A stretch of 32,886 bases of DNA from an uncultured Prevotella sp. (GTDB lineage Bacteria; Bacteroidota; Bacteroidia; Bacteroidales; Bacteroidaceae), in the NCBI GenBank assembly GCA_945830055.1, contig CALZXH010000021.1, forward strand, positions 1 to 32,886, given 5' to 3'. Below, one piece after another: positions 1-11,127 of this stretch. Position 1 is the first letter of the stretch; the number at the start of each line of letters is the position of its first letter. The translations under genes were made by a program, and so were the position numbers. The notes under the pieces are model-generated. The model ran no database searches. It saw only the letters and a list, made by a program, of their open reading frames with translations, and was not told the origin of the DNA.

Positions 1-344
1 TCAACATCATGGGATTCTGCAAGGAGTTCAACGCCAGAACCCAGGATAAGGCAGGAAAGATTCTTCCTGTTGTTATCACTTACTACAACGACAAGTCTTT
101 CAGTTTCGTAATCAAGACACCTCCTGCTGCCGTACAGTTGAAGGAGGTTGCCAAATTGAAGAGCGGATCAGCACAGCCTAACCGCCAAAAGGTTGCAACC
201 GTAACCTGGGAGCAGATTAGGGCTATTGCCGAGGATAAGATGAGCGATTTGAATTGCTTTACTATCGAGTCTGCTATGAAACTGGTGGCTGGTACTGCAA
301 GAAGTATGGGTATTACCGTAAAAGGGGATTTCCCTGAAAAATAA
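1..344 (+). CDS. rplK: 50S ribosomal protein L11, 5'-truncated by window edge
   Basis: L11 forms part of the GTPase-associated centre of the large ribosomal subunit, where it binds 23S rRNA with L10. The frame is open from the first base (first complete codon at base 3) and gives the C-terminal 113 or so residues. Visible family signatures are [24 protein letters not shown], the KSGSAQPNR segment and the ending [11 protein letters not shown]. An ATG at 9 is internal to the protein ([10 protein letters not shown] aligns with the middle of L11), so it is not the true start. The gene is 20 bp upstream of rplA, as expected for the rplKAJL cluster. The promoter and any L1-binding leader lie outside the window. 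Confidence 0.97.
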   Translation, partial: NIMGFCKEFNARTQDKAGKILPVVITYYNDKSFSFVIKTPPAAVQLKEVAKLKSGSAQPNRQKVATVTWEQIRAIAEDKMSDLNCFTIESAMKLVAGTARSMGITVKGDFPEK

Positions 345-364
345 TTTATAACTTCAATTAAGAA

Positions 365-1057
365 ATGAGTAAACTGACAAAAAATCAAAAGTTAGTAGCT
401 GATAAGGTTGAAGCAGGGAAAGCATACTCTATGAAAGAGGCTGCCGCTTTGGTGAAGGAAATTACCACCACCAAGTTTGATGCCTCTGTAGATATTGACG
501 TGCGCTTGGGCGTAGATCCACGTAAGGCTAACCAGATGGTACGTGGCGTAGTAACGCTGCCTCACGGTACCGGTAAGGTGACCCGCGTGCTCTGCCTCTG
601 CACCCCCGATGCGGAAGCCGCTGCTAAAGAAGCAGGAGCCGATTATGTTGGTCTTGACGAGTATATCGAGAAGATCAAGGGCGGTTGGACTGATATTGAT
701 GTGATTATCACGATGCCTTCGTGCATGGGTAAACTCGGTCCTTTGGGACGTGTGCTCGGTCCTCGTGGCCTGATGCCTAACCCCAAGAGCGGTACCGTAA
801 CCATGGACGTTGCAAAGGCTGTCAAGGACGTGAAGCAGGGTAAAATCGACTTCAAGGTTGACAAGGCTGGTATCGTGCATACATCCATCGGCAAAGTTTC
901 ATTTACTGAGGACCAGATTTTCGATAATGCCAAGGAGTTTATCCAGACCATTATCAAATTGAAGCCCGCAGCTGCGAAGGGTACTTATCTGAAGAGCGTC
1001 TTCATCTCAAGTACGATGAGTAAGGGTATCAAGGTAGATCCGAAATCAGTTGAATAA
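365..1057 (+). CDS. rplA: 50S ribosomal protein L1
   Basis: L1 forms the mobile stalk at the E site of the ribosome and in many bacteria represses translation of its own operon. The 230-residue length is normal for the family. Diagnostic segments are [15 protein letters not shown] near the N-terminus, the central [20 protein letters not shown] followed by MPNPKSGTV, and the C-terminal [20 protein letters not shown]. The ATG at 365 is chosen because [21 protein letters not shown] matches typical L1 N-termini. There is no Shine-Dalgarno sequence, as is usual in Bacteroidetes. It sits 20 bp after rplK and 19 bp before rplJ, so the genes are almost certainly co-transcribed. Confidence 0.98.
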   Translation: MSKLTKNQKLVADKVEAGKAYSMKEAAALVKEITTTKFDASVDIDVRLGVDPRKANQMVRGVVTLPHGTGKVTRVLCLCTPDAEAAAKEAGADYVGLDEYIEKIKGGWTDIDVIITMPSCMGKLGPLGRVLGPRGLMPNPKSGTVTMDVAKAVKDVKQGKIDFKVDKAGIVHTSIGKVSFTEDQIFDNAKEFIQTIIKLKPAAAKGTYLKSVFISSTMSKGIKVDPKSVE

Positions 1058-1076
1058 CTCGTAAAAGTTTAGTAAA

Positions 1077-1595
1077 ATGAAAAAGGAATTAAAAGATACT
1101 ATCATCGCAGAACTTGGTGCCAAACTGAAGGAATATCCTCACTTTTACCTGGTAAATGCAGAGGGACTCAGTGCTGAGAAGACCAGTGAATTGCGCAGAA
1201 AGTGCTTCAAGAACGAAATCAAGATGGTTGTTGTGAAGAACACCCTTCTTCACAAGGCTTTCGAGGCTTCGGATATTGATTTTGAACCACTCTATGGTTG
1301 CTTGAAAGGCAATACGACTGTGATGTTCTGCAACACAGCCAATGTGCCCGCCAAATTGCTCAAGGAGTACACCAAGGATGCTACACCTGCGCTGAAAGCA
1401 GCGTATGTGGAAGAGAGCTTCTTCGTTGGTGCTGACAAACTTGAGGAACTGGCATCTCTCAAGAGCAAGAACGAACTCATCGCAGATGTTGTGGCTCTGC
1501 TGCAGTCGCCTGCAAAGAACGTTGTTTCTGCTCTTCAATCAGGGGCAAACACCATACATGGTGTGCTGAAGACTTTAGGCGAGCGTCCTGAATAA
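1077..1595 (+). CDS. rplJ: 50S ribosomal protein L10
   Basis: L10 is the base of the L7/L12 stalk: it binds 23S rRNA and carries L7/L12 dimers on its C-terminal helix. The 172-residue product begins MKKELKDTIIAELGAKL and contains the family segment LRRKCFKNEIKMVVVKNTLL followed by HKAF, as in typical L10 proteins. The C-terminal part, NVVSALQSGANTIHGVLKTL, matches the L7/L12-binding helix region. Only 19 bp separate it from rplA, so there is no room here for the long rplJ leader that binds the L10-L7/L12 complex in E. coli. If such autoregulation exists it must act elsewhere. A 66-bp AT-rich spacer follows before rplL. Confidence 0.97.
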   Translation: MKKELKDTIIAELGAKLKEYPHFYLVNAEGLSAEKTSELRRKCFKNEIKMVVVKNTLLHKAFEASDIDFEPLYGCLKGNTTVMFCNTANVPAKLLKEYTKDATPALKAAYVEESFFVGADKLEELASLKSKNELIADVVALLQSPAKNVVSALQSGANTIHGVLKTLGERPE

Positions 1596-1661
1596 ACGTC
1601 GGAAAAGACACTAAATAAAGTCATAATAATCAACATTAAAAATCAATAAAATTTAAATAAA

Positions 1662-2042
1662 ATGGCAGATATCAAAGCTATTGCTGAAGAATTAGTAAAT
1701 CTTACAGTTAAGGAAGTAAATGAGTTGGCAACAGTCCTGAAGGACGAGTATGGAATTGAGCCCGCTGCTGCAGCTGTTGCTGTTGCTGCTGGTCCTGCTG
1801 CTGGTGGCGCTGCTGCCGCAGCTGAAGAGAAGACTTCTTTCGACGTTGTTCTGAAGGAGGCTGGTTCAGCTAAGCTGCAGGTTGTAAAGGCTGTTAAGGA
1901 AGCTTGCGGTCTTGGTTTGAAGGAGGCTAAGGACCTCGTTGACGGTGCACCTTCTACTCTGAAGGAAGGCTTGTCTAAGGACGAGGCTGAGAACCTGAAG
2001 AAGACCATCGAGGCTGCTGGTGCAGTAGTTGAACTCAAGTAA
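1662..2042 (+). CDS. rplL: 50S ribosomal protein L7/L12
   Basis: L7/L12 is the multicopy acidic stalk protein that recruits translational GTPases. At 126 residues it has the usual three-part plan: an N-terminal dimerisation and L10-binding region ([20 protein letters not shown]), an unusually alanine/glycine/valine-rich hinge at about residues 35-55, and the globular C-terminal domain with [34 protein letters not shown] and the ending [10 protein letters not shown]. The ATG at 1662 follows a very AT-rich untranslated spacer typical of strongly translated Bacteroidetes genes. The gene is followed by a strong hairpin with a T-rich tail at 2066-2117. Confidence 0.98.
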   Translation: MADIKAIAEELVNLTVKEVNELATVLKDEYGIEPAAAAVAVAAGPAAGGAAAAAEEKTSFDVVLKEAGSAKLQVVKAVKEACGLGLKEAKDLVDGAPSTLKEGLSKDEAENLKKTIEAAGAVVELK

Positions 2043-2065
2043 TTTTCAATTGCTACATAATACAT

Positions 2066-2117
2066 AAGGGTTAAGAGTCTCCCAGTCGGAGATTCTTAAC
2101 CCTTTGTTTTCTTTTTG
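2066..2117 (+). terminator. Intercistronic terminator or attenuator between rplL and rpoB
   Basis: Arms at 2066-2082 and 2088-2104 pair over 17 positions with a single G-U wobble and a 5-nt loop (CAGTC). They are followed by the T-rich tail TGTTTTCTTTTTG. This is a textbook intrinsic terminator shape, placed 24 bp after the rplL stop and 75 bp before the rpoB start. In E. coli a partial attenuator at the same position lowers rpoBC expression relative to the stalk genes. The same role here is inference. Confidence 0.85.
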
Positions 2118-2191
2118 TACGTCATCCTGAGAGAGAACAGTGCTTTGATGATGTATTTCTCGCATTCAGATAGATAACTATATCAATATAT

Positions 2192-5100
2192 ATGGCTTCA
2201 AAATTAGTAGATAACAGAGTTAACTTTGGAAGCGTCAAGAATCCGATGCCCCTTCCGGACTTCCTTGATGTGCAACTAAAGTCGTTCAAAGACTTCCTGC
2301 AGTTGGATACTCCACCTGAAGAACGCAAGAATGACGGTTTGTATAAGGTTTTCGCCGAGAATTTCCCTATCACCGACACGAGAAACAATTTCGTTCTTGA
2401 GTTCTTGGATTACTATATCGACCCGCCCAGATACACCATTGACGAGTGTCTGGAGCGCGGCTTGACCTATAGTGTACCCTTGAAGGCCAAGTTGAAACTT
2501 TATTGCACTGACCCCGATCACGAAGATTTTGAGCCGGTGGTTCAGGACGTGTTCCTCGGTCCAATTCCCTACATGACATCCAATGGTACCTTTGTTATCA
2601 ACGGTGCCGAGCGCGTAGTGGTGTCGCAGTTACACCGCTCACCGGGCGTGTTCTTCGGACAGAGTGTGCATGCCAACGGTTCCAAACTCTACTCTGCACG
2701 TATTATCCCGTTCAAGGGTTCGTGGATTGAGTTTGCCACCGACATCAACAATGTGATGTATGCTTACATCGACCGCAAGAAGAAGTTGCCCGTAACCACT
2801 CTGCTTCGTGCTATCGGTTTCGAGACCGATAAGGAGATACTCCAGATTTTTGACCTAGCAGAAGAGGTGAAGGTGACCAAGGCAAACCTGAAGAAGGTGC
2901 TTGGCTGCAAGTTGGCCGCCCGTGTGCTGAAGAGCTGGAACGAGGACTTCGCAGATGAGGATACCGGTGAGGTAGTATCTATCGAGCGTAACGAAGTAAT
3001 CATGGACCGTGAAACCGAGATTACCGAGGAAAAGATGATGGATATTCTGGAGAGTGGTGCACAGACCATCCTCGTACACAAGGACGAAAGTCTGGCACAG
3101 GATTTCTCTATTATTTTCAATACTCTGCAGAAAGACCCCAGTAACTCCGAGAAAGAGGCTGTGCTGTATATCTACCGCCAGTTGCGTAATGCCGATCCCG
3201 CTGACGATGCATCGGCACGTGAGGTGATACAGAACCTGTTCTTCTCAGACAAACGCTATGACTTGGGAGATGTGGGTAGATACAGAATCAACAAGAAGTT
3301 GGGACTGCACACCGAGATGGATGTGCGTGTGCTCACCAAGGAGGATATCATCGAGATTATCAAGTATCTCATTCAGCTGATTAACTCCAAGGCCACCGTT
3401 GACGATATCGACCATTTGTCCAACCGCCGTGTGAGAACCGTGGGTGAGCAGTTGAGCAACCAGTTCTCTATCGGTCTGGCACGCATGAGCAGAACGATTC
3501 GTGAGCGCATGAACGTGCGTGACAATGAGGTGTTTGCTCCCACCGATCTTATCAACGCCAAGACCATTTCGAGCGTTATCAACTCGTTCTTCGGAACCAA
3601 TCCTCTGTCGCAGTTCATGGATCAGACCAACCCTCTGGCAGAGGTGACTCACAAGCGCCGTTTGTCTGCATTGGGTCCTGGCGGTCTGTCACGCGAGCGT
3701 GCAGGTTTTGAGGTGCGCGACGTACACTATACTCACTACGGCCGTCTGTGCCCCATCGAGAGCCCTGAAGGTCCTAACATCGGACTTATCTCATCTCTCT
3801 GCGTGTATGCCAAGATCAACGAGCTCGGATTTATCGAGACACCTTACCGTAAGGTGGAGAACGGTATCGCCAACCTGAACAACGAGAATGTGGTGTATCT
3901 TACCGCAGAGGAGGAGGAAGAGCATATCATCGGTCAGGGCAATGCTCCGCTCAACGATGATGGTACCTTTATCCGTGAGGTGGTGAAGTGCCGTCAGGAT
4001 GCCGACTTCCCTGTGGTGCCTCCTTCGGATGTGGATCTGATGGACGTGTCACCGCAGCAGATCGCTTCTATTGCAGCTTCGCTCATCCCCTTCCTGGAGC
4101 ACGACGATGCCCACCGTGCGCTGATGGGCTCCAACATGATGCGTCAGGCAGTGCCTCTGCTTCACAACGAGGCTCCCATCGTGGGAACAGGTATCGAGAA
4201 GCAGGTGTGCGAGGACTCCCGTACTATGATTACTGCTGAGACCGACGGTGTGGTAGAGTATGTAGATGCCACTACCATCCGCGTGCTTTACGACCGTACT
4301 GAAGACGAGGACTTCGTGAGCTTTGAACCCGCCCTGCGCGAGTATCGCATCCCCAAGTTCCGTCGTACCAACCAGAATATGACCATCGACCTTCGTCCTA
4401 TCTGTACCAAGGGTCAGCGTGTGAAGAAGGGCGACATCCTTACCGAGGGATACGCTACCGAGAACGGCGAACTGGCTTTGGGTCGCAACCTGCTTGTGGC
4501 TTACATGCCTTGGAAAGGATATAACTATGAGGACGCCATTGTGCTCAACGAGCGTATCGTACGCGAAGATGTGCTCACCTCTGTGCATGTGGATGAGTTC
4601 TCGCTCGATGTGCGCGAAACCAAGCGCGGTCTGGAGGAGTTTACCAGCGATATTCCCAACGTGAGTGAGGAGGCTACCAAGGACCTCGACGACAACGGTA
4701 TCATCCGTGTGGGTGCCCGTGTAGAGCCCGGTGATATCCTCATCGGTAAGATTTCTCCCAAGGGAGAGAGCGATCCCTCACCAGAGGAAAAACTGCTGCG
4801 TGCCATCTTCGGTGACAAGGCAGGCGATGTGAAAGACTCTTCACTCAAGGCCAATCCCTCTCTCTCGGGTGTGGTTATCGACAAGAAACTCTTTGCTCGT
4901 GCCATCAAGACCCGTCAGACCAAACAGCAAGACAAGATTGTCTTGGCAAAGATTGACGAGGAATATGCAGCCAAGGGCGAAGACCTGAAGGATATTCTGG
5001 TAGACAAGTTGCTCACCCTTACAGAGGGCAAGGTGTCTCAGGGCATCAAAGACTACAGTGGTGCCGAGATTATCACCAAGGGCAGCAAGTTTACCATGAC

Positions 5101-6004
5101 CAACCTGAAGAACCTGGAGTACAGCGATATTCAGATCAGTCAGTGGACCGATGACGAGCATACCAATGATCTCATCTCCAAGTTGATTATCAACTACATG
5201 AAGAAGTTCAAGCTGCTCGATGCCGAGATGAAGCGCAAGAAGTTTGCCATCACCATCGGTGACGAACTGCCCTCAGGTATCTTGCAGATGGCAAAGGTGT
5301 ATATTGCTAAGAAACGCAAGATTGGTGTAGGTGATAAGTTGGCAGGTCGTCACGGTAACAAGGGTATCGTGTCCAAGGTGGTGCGCCAGGAGGATATGCC
5401 GTTCCTGGAAGACGGACGTCCTGTGGATTTGGTGCTCAACCCTCTGGGTGTGCCCTCACGTATGAACCTGGGACAGATTTTCGAGGCCATCCTCGGTGCT
5501 GCCGGCAAGCGCCTGGGCGTGAAGTTCGCCACTCCTATCTTCGATGGTGCCAAACTGGACGACCTGGCAGAGTGGACCGACAAGGCAGGCTTGCCCCACC
5601 TGTGCTCAACCCATCTGTACGACGGTGAGACAGGAGAGCGTTTCGACCAGCCCGCCACTGTGGGTATCACCTACTTCCTCAAGTTGGGCCACATGGTGGA
5701 AGACAAGATGCATGCCCGTTCTATCGGTCCGTATTCGCTCATCACACAGCAGCCTCTTGGAGGTAAGGCACAGTTTGGTGGACAGCGTTTCGGAGAGATG
5801 GAGGTTTGGGCACTCGAGGCTTTCGGTGCCAGCCATGTGCTTCAAGAGATATTGACCATCAAGTCAGACGATGTGGTAGGCCGCAGCAAGGCATACGAGG
5901 CCATCGTCAAAGGCGAGCCGATGCCTACTCCCGGTATTCCCGAATCGCTCAACGTGTTGCTGCACGAGTTGAAGGGACTTGGTTTGAGTGTCACCCTGGA
6001 TTAA
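2192..6004 (+). CDS. rpoB: DNA-directed RNA polymerase subunit beta
   Basis: This is the second-largest catalytic subunit of RNA polymerase. The 1270-residue protein starts [15 protein letters not shown] and shows the expected conserved blocks: [19 protein letters not shown], the rifampicin-binding region [61 protein letters not shown] and the C-terminal [20 protein letters not shown]. The positions equivalent to E. coli Q513, D516, H526, R529 and S531 (here Q474, D477, H487, R490, S492) all carry the wild-type residues, so this region gives no sign of rifampicin resistance. It ends 28 bp before rpoC. The upstream spacer has no clear -7 box, so expression probably depends on read-through of the preceding hairpin or on a promoter not recognised here. 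Confidence 0.99.
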   Translation: MASKLVDNRVNFGSVKNPMPLPDFLDVQLKSFKDFLQLDTPPEERKNDGLYKVFAENFPITDTRNNFVLEFLDYYIDPPRYTIDECLERGLTYSVPLKAKLKLYCTDPDHEDFEPVVQDVFLGPIPYMTSNGTFVINGAERVVVSQLHRSPGVFFGQSVHANGSKLYSARIIPFKGSWIEFATDINNVMYAYIDRKKKLPVTTLLRAIGFETDKEILQIFDLAEEVKVTKANLKKVLGCKLAARVLKSWNEDFADEDTGEVVSIERNEVIMDRETEITEEKMMDILESGAQTILVHKDESLAQDFSIIFNTLQKDPSNSEKEAVLYIYRQLRNADPADDASAREVIQNLFFSDKRYDLGDVGRYRINKKLGLHTEMDVRVLTKEDIIEIIKYLIQLINSKATVDDIDHLSNRRVRTVGEQLSNQFSIGLARMSRTIRERMNVRDNEVFAPTDLINAKTISSVINSFFGTNPLSQFMDQTNPLAEVTHKRRLSALGPGGLSRERAGFEVRDVHYTHYGRLCPIESPEGPNIGLISSLCVYAKINELGFIETPYRKVENGIANLNNENVVYLTAEEEEEHIIGQGNAPLNDDGTFIREVVKCRQDADFPVVPPSDVDLMDVSPQQIASIAASLIPFLEHDDAHRALMGSNMMRQAVPLLHNEAPIVGTGIEKQVCEDSRTMITAETDGVVEYVDATTIRVLYDRTEDEDFVSFEPALREYRIPKFRRTNQNMTIDLRPICTKGQRVKKGDILTEGYATENGELALGRNLLVAYMPWKGYNYEDAIVLNERIVREDVLTSVHVDEFSLDVRETKRGLEEFTSDIPNVSEEATKDLDDNGIIRVGARVEPGDILIGKISPKGESDPSPEEKLLRAIFGDKAGDVKDSSLKANPSLSGVVIDKKLFARAIKTRQTKQQDKIVLAKIDEEYAAKGEDLKDILVDKLLTLTEGKVSQGIKDYSGAEIITKGSKFTMTNLKNLEYSDIQISQWTDDEHTNDLISKLIINYMKKFKLLDAEMKRKKFAITIGDELPSGILQMAKVYIAKKRKIGVGDKLAGRHGNKGIVSKVVRQEDMPFLEDGRPVDLVLNPLGVPSRMNLGQIFEAILGAAGKRLGVKFATPIFDGAKLDDLAEWTDKAGLPHLCSTHLYDGETGERFDQPATVGITYFLKLGHMVEDKMHARSIGPYSLITQQPLGGKAQFGGQRFGEMEVWALEAFGASHVLQEILTIKSDDVVGRSKAYEAIVKGEPMPTPGIPESLNVLLHELKGLGLSVTLD

Positions 6005-6032
6005 AACCATCGATAAATACAATCTAAAGAAT

Positions 6033-9000
6033 ATGGCTTTTAAAAAAGATACAAAGATAAAGAGTAATTTCACCAAGATAACCATTGGTCTGGCTTCTCC
6101 TGAAGAGGTGCTGGAAAACTCGTTTGGTGAGGTAACAAAACCTGAGACCATCAACTACCGTACCTACAAACCCGAGCGTGATGGACTTTTCTGCGAGCGT
6201 ATCTTCGGTCCTACCAAGGATTTCGAGTGTGCCTGCGGCAAGTACAAGCGCATCCGCTACAAGGGTATTGTGTGCGACCGATGCGGTGTGGAAGTGACTG
6301 AGAAGAAGGTGCGTCGCGAGCGTACCGGTCATATCGAACTGGTGGTTCCCGTGGCACATATCTGGTACTTCCGTTCGCTGCCCAACAAGATGGGCTACCT
6401 GCTCGGATTGCCTACCAAGAAACTGGATGCCATTATCTACTATGAGCGCTATGTGGTGATTCAGCCGGGTATCGTGGCTGGTCGTACCGATGCAGAGGGC
6501 AATCCCCTGCCAGGTTCCAATGCCTACGACCTTTTGTCAGAGGATGAATACAATGATTTGTTGGACAATGTGGTGCCTGCAGAAAACGACCTGTTGGATG
6601 ACAGCGATCCCAACAAGTTCGTGGCCAAGATGGGTGCCGAGGCTATCTATGACCTCCTTGCCCGTCTGGATCTCGACTCCCTGTCGTATGAACTGCGCGA
6701 CCGTGCCAATTCCGACTCTTCCGTGCAGCGCAAGAACGAGGCTCTGAAGCGCCTGCAGGTAGTGGAGGCATTCCGCTCAAGCAAGGAGATTAACAAGCCC
6801 GAGTGGATGATTCTCAAGATTATCCCCGTGATACCTCCCGAGTTGCGTCCCTTGGTGCCCCTGGATGGCGGACGCTTTGCTACTTCTGACCTCAACGACC
6901 TCTATCGTCGTGTCATCATCCGCAACAACCGTCTGAAGAGACTTATCGAAATCAAGGCTCCCGAAGTGATTTTGCGCAACGAGAAGCGTATGCTGCAGGA
7001 GGCTGTGGACAGCCTGTTTGACAACTCGCGCAAGAGCAGTGCGGTGAAGAGCGAGAGCAACCGTCCGTTGAAGTCCTTGTCTGACTCCCTCAAGGGTAAG
7101 GCCGGACGCTTCCGCCAGAACCTGTTGGGTAAGCGTGTTGACTACTCTGCCCGTTCGGTTATCGTGGTTGGTCCTGAGCTGAAGATGGGCGAGTGTGGTC
7201 TGCCCAAGCTGATGGCAGCCGAACTCTACAAACCGTTCATCATCCGCAAGCTGATAGAGCGTGGCATCGTGAAGACGGTGAAGAGTGCCAAGAAGATTGT
7301 GGATCGCCGCGAGCCGATTATCTGGGATATCCTGGAGAATGTGATGAAGGGTCATCCCGTATTGCTCAACCGTGCACCTACACTGCACCGTCTGGGTATT
7401 CAGGCCTTCCAGCCCAAACTCATCGAAGGCAAGGCCATACAGCTGCATCCTCTGGCATGTACCGCGTTCAATGCCGACTTCGACGGTGACCAGATGGCTG
7501 TGCACTTGCCTTTGAGCAATGAGGCCATCCTTGAAGCTCAGATTCTGATGCTCCAGAGCCACAACATCCTCAATCCTGCCAACGGTGCGCCTATCACGGT
7601 GCCCTCACAGGATATGGTGCTCGGACTCTACTATATCACAAAGATTCGTCCCGGTGCCAAGGGAGAGGGACTCACTTTCTACGGTCCAGAGGAGGCTATC
7701 ATCGCCAACAACGAAGGCAAGTGCGACCTGCACGCCTTGATTAAGGTAATGGTGGATGACCTCGATGAGAACGGCAACCCTATTAGGCATCTTGTGGAGA
7801 CCTCGGTAGGTCGTGTGATTGTCAACGGCATTATCCCCGATGAAGTGGGCTATGTCAACAAGATTATCTCCAAGAAGAGTCTGCGCGACATCATTGCCGA
7901 TGTGATCAAGACTGTGGGATTTGCCGAGGCATGTGAGTTCCTCGACGGAATCAAGAACCTTGGTTACCGCATGGCATACGTGGCAGGTCTGTCGTTCAAC
8001 CTCGACGATATCATCATCCCGAAGGAGAAGGTCGATTTGGTGGCACGTGGAAACGAAGAGGTGCGCCAGATTACCGAGAACTACAACATGGGATTCATCA
8101 CCGATACCGAGCGTTACAACCAGGTTATCGACACCTGGACACATATCAACAATGACTTGGGCAATGTGCTGATGAAGGAGATGACCGAGGCTGACCAGGG
8201 ATTCAATGCCGTATTTATGATGCTCGACTCTGGTGCCCGTGGTTCGAAAGACCAGATCAGACAGCTTTCGGGTATGCGTGGACTGATGGCCAAGCCGCAG
8301 AAGGCCGGTGCTGAGGGTGCGCAGATCATTGAGAACCCCATCCTTTCAAACTTCAAGGAAGGAATGTCAGTGTTGGAGTACTTCATCTCTACCCACGGTG
8401 CACGTAAGGGTTTGGCTGACACCGCCATGAAGACAGCCGACGCAGGTTATCTGACCCGTCGTCTAGTCGATGTGTCTCACGATGTGATTATCAACGAAGA
8501 AGACTGTGGTACACTGCGCGGTTTGGTATGCACCGCTTTGAAGAATGGCGATGAGGTTATCTCTACCCTTTCAGAGCGCATCCTGGGTCGTGTGTCTGTA
8601 CACGATATCATCAACCCCACTACCGGCGAACTCATCGTAGCTGCCGGTGAAGAGATTACCGAGTCAGTGGCACAGGCCATTGAGGATTCGCCCATCGAGA
8701 GTGTGGAAATCCGTTCGGTGCTCACCTGCGAGAGCAAGCATGGTGTCTGCATGAAGTGCTATGGCCGCAACCTGGCTACCCGCAAGATGGTACAGAAAGG
8801 TGAGGCTGTGGGCGTGATTGCTGCACAGGCCATCGGTGAGCCCGGTACCCAGCTTACCCTCCGTACCTTCCACGCCGGTGGTGTGGCTGCCAACGCAGCC
8901 GCCAATGCCAGCATCGTGGCAAAGAACGAGAGTCTGCTTGAGTTTGAGGAGCTGCGCACCGTGCCGTTTGATGAAGACGGCAGGGCCTGCGAGATGGTGG

Positions 9001-10367
9001 TAAGCCGTCTGGGTGAAGTGCGCTTTGTAGATCCTCATACCAATATCGTTCTCTCTACCATGAACGTTCCTTACGGTTCGGTGCTCTATCATAAGCAGAA
9101 TGATGTGGTATCAAAGGGTGAGAAGATTGCCCAGTGGGACCCCTTCAACGCTGTCATCGTTACAGAATATGCAGGTGTGCTGAAATTCAACGATGTGATA
9201 GAGGGTGTGACCTTCCGCTCCGAGACCGACGAAACAACCGGTTTGACCGAGAAGATCATCACCGAGTCGAAAGACAAGTCCAAGGTGCCAACCTGTGACA
9301 TCATCAATGCCAAGGGCGAGAAGGTCGGAACCTATAACTTCCCCGTAGGCGGTCATATCGTGGTGGAAGACGGTCAGTCGGTGAAGACCGGTGAAACGCT
9401 TGTCAAGATTCCTCGTGTTGCTGTGAAGGGTGGTGACATCACCGGAGGTCTGCCCCGTGTTACCGAGCTCTTTGAGGCACGCAATCCATCTAACCCCGCT
9501 GTGGTTTCCGAAATCGATGGCGAGGTAACCATGGGTAAGGTGAAGCGAGGCAACCGCGAGATTATCGTTACTTCCAAAACCGGCGAGCAGCGCAAGTATC
9601 TCGTTTCGCTCGGCAAGCAGATCCTGGTGCAGGAGCATGATGCCGTGCGTGCAGGCACACCGCTTTCTGACGGTGTGATTACTCCCGCCGACATCCTTGC
9701 CATCAAGGGTCCCACTGCCGTGCAGGAGTATATCGTCAACGAGGTGCAGGATGTGTATCGCCTGCAGGGTGTGAAGATCAACGACAAGCACTTCGAGATT
9801 ATCGTGCGCCAGATGATGCGCAAGGTGCAGATCAACGAACCCGGAGATACTTCGTTCCTGGAGCAGGAAGTGGTGGACAAGCTCGACTTCAACGAAGAGA
9901 ACGACCGTATATGGGGCAAGAAAGTGGTTACAGATGCAGGCGACAGCGAGAACCTGAAAGCCGGACAGATAGTTACCGCCCGCAAGTTGCGCGACGAGAA
10001 CTCATCGCTCAAGCGTCGCGACCTCAGACTGGTTACTGTGCGTGATGCCGTTCCTGCTACCTCTACCCAGATCTTGCAGGGTATCACCCGTGCTGCTTTG
10101 CAGACCAAGAGCTTCATGTCGGCAGCATCGTTCCAGGAAACCACCAAGGTGCTCAACGAAGCAGCTATCCGTGGCAAGGTGGATCGTCTGGAAGGCATGA
10201 AGGAGAACGTTATCTGCGGTCACCTCATTCCTGCCGGTACCGGTCTGCGTGAGTTCGAGAAGATTATTGTCGGCTCCAAGGAAGAGTACGAGCGTATGCA
10301 GGCAAACCGCAAGAACGTGCTCGACTTTGCCGGAGAGAACGGACAGAGCGAAGACGAACAGGAATAA
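6033..10367 (+). CDS. rpoC: DNA-directed RNA polymerase subunit beta'
   Basis: This is the largest RNA polymerase subunit and carries the catalytic metal site. I chose the ATG at 6033 ([16 protein letters not shown]), giving 1444 residues. An in-frame ATG at 5988 would add 15 residues, overlap rpoB and not resemble family N-termini. Visible features are the N-terminal zinc-binding cysteines C66, C68, C81 and C84, the catalytic NADFDGD at residues 480-486 (three Mg-binding aspartates), the second zinc region around [11 protein letters not shown], and the trigger-loop and bridge-helix region near [19 protein letters not shown]. The C-terminus is a short acidic tail ([11 protein letters not shown]). 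It is followed by a hairpin terminator at 10421-10458, which ends the rpoBC unit. Confidence 0.99.
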   Translation: MAFKKDTKIKSNFTKITIGLASPEEVLENSFGEVTKPETINYRTYKPERDGLFCERIFGPTKDFECACGKYKRIRYKGIVCDRCGVEVTEKKVRRERTGHIELVVPVAHIWYFRSLPNKMGYLLGLPTKKLDAIIYYERYVVIQPGIVAGRTDAEGNPLPGSNAYDLLSEDEYNDLLDNVVPAENDLLDDSDPNKFVAKMGAEAIYDLLARLDLDSLSYELRDRANSDSSVQRKNEALKRLQVVEAFRSSKEINKPEWMILKIIPVIPPELRPLVPLDGGRFATSDLNDLYRRVIIRNNRLKRLIEIKAPEVILRNEKRMLQEAVDSLFDNSRKSSAVKSESNRPLKSLSDSLKGKAGRFRQNLLGKRVDYSARSVIVVGPELKMGECGLPKLMAAELYKPFIIRKLIERGIVKTVKSAKKIVDRREPIIWDILENVMKGHPVLLNRAPTLHRLGIQAFQPKLIEGKAIQLHPLACTAFNADFDGDQMAVHLPLSNEAILEAQILMLQSHNILNPANGAPITVPSQDMVLGLYYITKIRPGAKGEGLTFYGPEEAIIANNEGKCDLHALIKVMVDDLDENGNPIRHLVETSVGRVIVNGIIPDEVGYVNKIISKKSLRDIIADVIKTVGFAEACEFLDGIKNLGYRMAYVAGLSFNLDDIIIPKEKVDLVARGNEEVRQITENYNMGFITDTERYNQVIDTWTHINNDLGNVLMKEMTEADQGFNAVFMMLDSGARGSKDQIRQLSGMRGLMAKPQKAGAEGAQIIENPILSNFKEGMSVLEYFISTHGARKGLADTAMKTADAGYLTRRLVDVSHDVIINEEDCGTLRGLVCTALKNGDEVISTLSERILGRVSVHDIINPTTGELIVAAGEEITESVAQAIEDSPIESVEIRSVLTCESKHGVCMKCYGRNLATRKMVQKGEAVGVIAAQAIGEPGTQLTLRTFHAGGVAANAAANASIVAKNESLLEFEELRTVPFDEDGRACEMVVSRLGEVRFVDPHTNIVLSTMNVPYGSVLYHKQNDVVSKGEKIAQWDPFNAVIVTEYAGVLKFNDVIEGVTFRSETDETTGLTEKIITESKDKSKVPTCDIINAKGEKVGTYNFPVGGHIVVEDGQSVKTGETLVKIPRVAVKGGDITGGLPRVTELFEARNPSNPAVVSEIDGEVTMGKVKRGNREIIVTSKTGEQRKYLVSLGKQILVQEHDAVRAGTPLSDGVITPADILAIKGPTAVQEYIVNEVQDVYRLQGVKINDKHFEIIVRQMMRKVQINEPGDTSFLEQEVVDKLDFNEENDRIWGKKVVTDAGDSENLKAGQIVTARKLRDENSSLKRRDLRLVTVRDAVPATSTQILQGITRAALQTKSFMSAASFQETTKVLNEAAIRGKVDRLEGMKENVICGHLIPAGTGLREFEKIIVGSKEEYERMQANRKNVLDFAGENGQSEDEQE

Positions 10368-10420
10368 ACTGCTGATGGGGGGTATCGTTCATTGATACCT
10401 CGCATACAGATCTGATAGGT

Positions 10421-10460
10421 AAAGTCTGCAACAGGCCAAGGTGTCTGTTGCAGACTTTTA
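10421..10460 (+). terminator. Terminator of the rpoBC operon
   Basis: A perfect 14-bp inverted repeat (10421-10434 AAAGTCTGCAACAG and 10445-10458) encloses a 10-nt loop. The 3' arm ends in TTT and is followed by a short TTAAGC tail. A weaker small hairpin (GGTATC/GATACC) lies just upstream at 10381-10399. The T-tract is short, so efficiency is uncertain, but the placement 53 bp after the rpoC stop fits an operon end. Confidence 0.75.
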
Positions 10461-10491
10461 AGCATTATCTCACTATAAATATTATACTGCT

Positions 10492-11127
10492 ATGAAACAT
10501 CTTAAACCCCTTTTTACCGTATTGTTCAGTACATTCTTCCTGCTTCAGGTAGCTGCACAGGACGTTTATACCAAAGCCCCGGCAGACAAGAAGACCGAGA
10601 AAAAGGCTGCCAAATGGGCAAAGAAAGGAGCCTGGCGACAGGGCTTCACTGCTGCCGGTCCTCATGCCTCTGTCAACCTCAGTGAGTTCTACACCCAGTA
10701 CCAGCGCAACACCGCCCAGTGGCAAGCCATGTTCCGTTGGTTGGCCACCCACGACTTGCTCACCATTCCTGCCGGCAAGCATCCCATTGAGGGCACGTCC
10801 TTGGTGGTCAGTGTGGAGGACAGCGAGAATGGTCCTCTTGCCAAGCGCCGCAGTGAAAGTCACTACCATCATATCGACTTCCAGTACGTGGTGCGGGGTA
10901 CCGAGCGGTTTGGTATCATCGAGCACAACAGTTCCAAGCCCAACAGCAAGTACAAGCCCGATGTGATGCACTACGACTATGATTTGGAGAAAGCCATCTT
11001 CCACGACTCCACCCCCGATGCCTTTTTCCTTTTCTTCCCCGATGACTGGCATATCGCCAAGGTTCAGACCGACAAGGACGACCAGCATATCCGTGTGATA
11101 GTGGTCAAACTCGACTATGTGGAGTAA
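10492..11127 (+). CDS. Exported YhcH/YjgK/YiaL-family protein (DUF386)
   Basis: The 211-residue product starts with a clear signal peptide (MKHLKPLFTVLFSTFFLLQ, probable cleavage after VAA or AQ) and then a lysine-rich stretch. From about residue 55 it resembles the YhcH/YjgK/YiaL fold, a cupin-like beta barrel. The key segment is SHYHHIDFQYVVRGTERFGI, followed by YDLEKAIFHDS and FFLFFPDDWHIAKV, where the histidines and acidic residues line the putative metal or ligand site. Family members include EbgC and YiaL and are often linked to sugar-acid or sialic-acid metabolism, but no reaction can be assigned here. Most familiar members are cytosolic and about 150 residues long, so the signal peptide and extra N-terminal segment are notable. 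It stands alone between the rpoBC terminator and an 850-bp gene-free stretch. No TAnnTTTG promoter is evident upstream. Confidence 0.8.
   Translation: MKHLKPLFTVLFSTFFLLQVAAQDVYTKAPADKKTEKKAAKWAKKGAWRQGFTAAGPHASVNLSEFYTQYQRNTAQWQAMFRWLATHDLLTIPAGKHPIEGTSLVVSVEDSENGPLAKRRSESHYHHIDFQYVVRGTERFGIIEHNSSKPNSKYKPDVMHYDYDLEKAIFHDSTPDAFFLFFPDDWHIAKVQTDKDDQHIRVIVVKLDYVE

Noticed and set aside
5988-6032. Upstream in-frame ATG for rpoC
   Set aside because: It would overlap the end of rpoB, and the 15 added residues do not resemble known RpoC N-termini. The ATG at 6033 gives the expected start.
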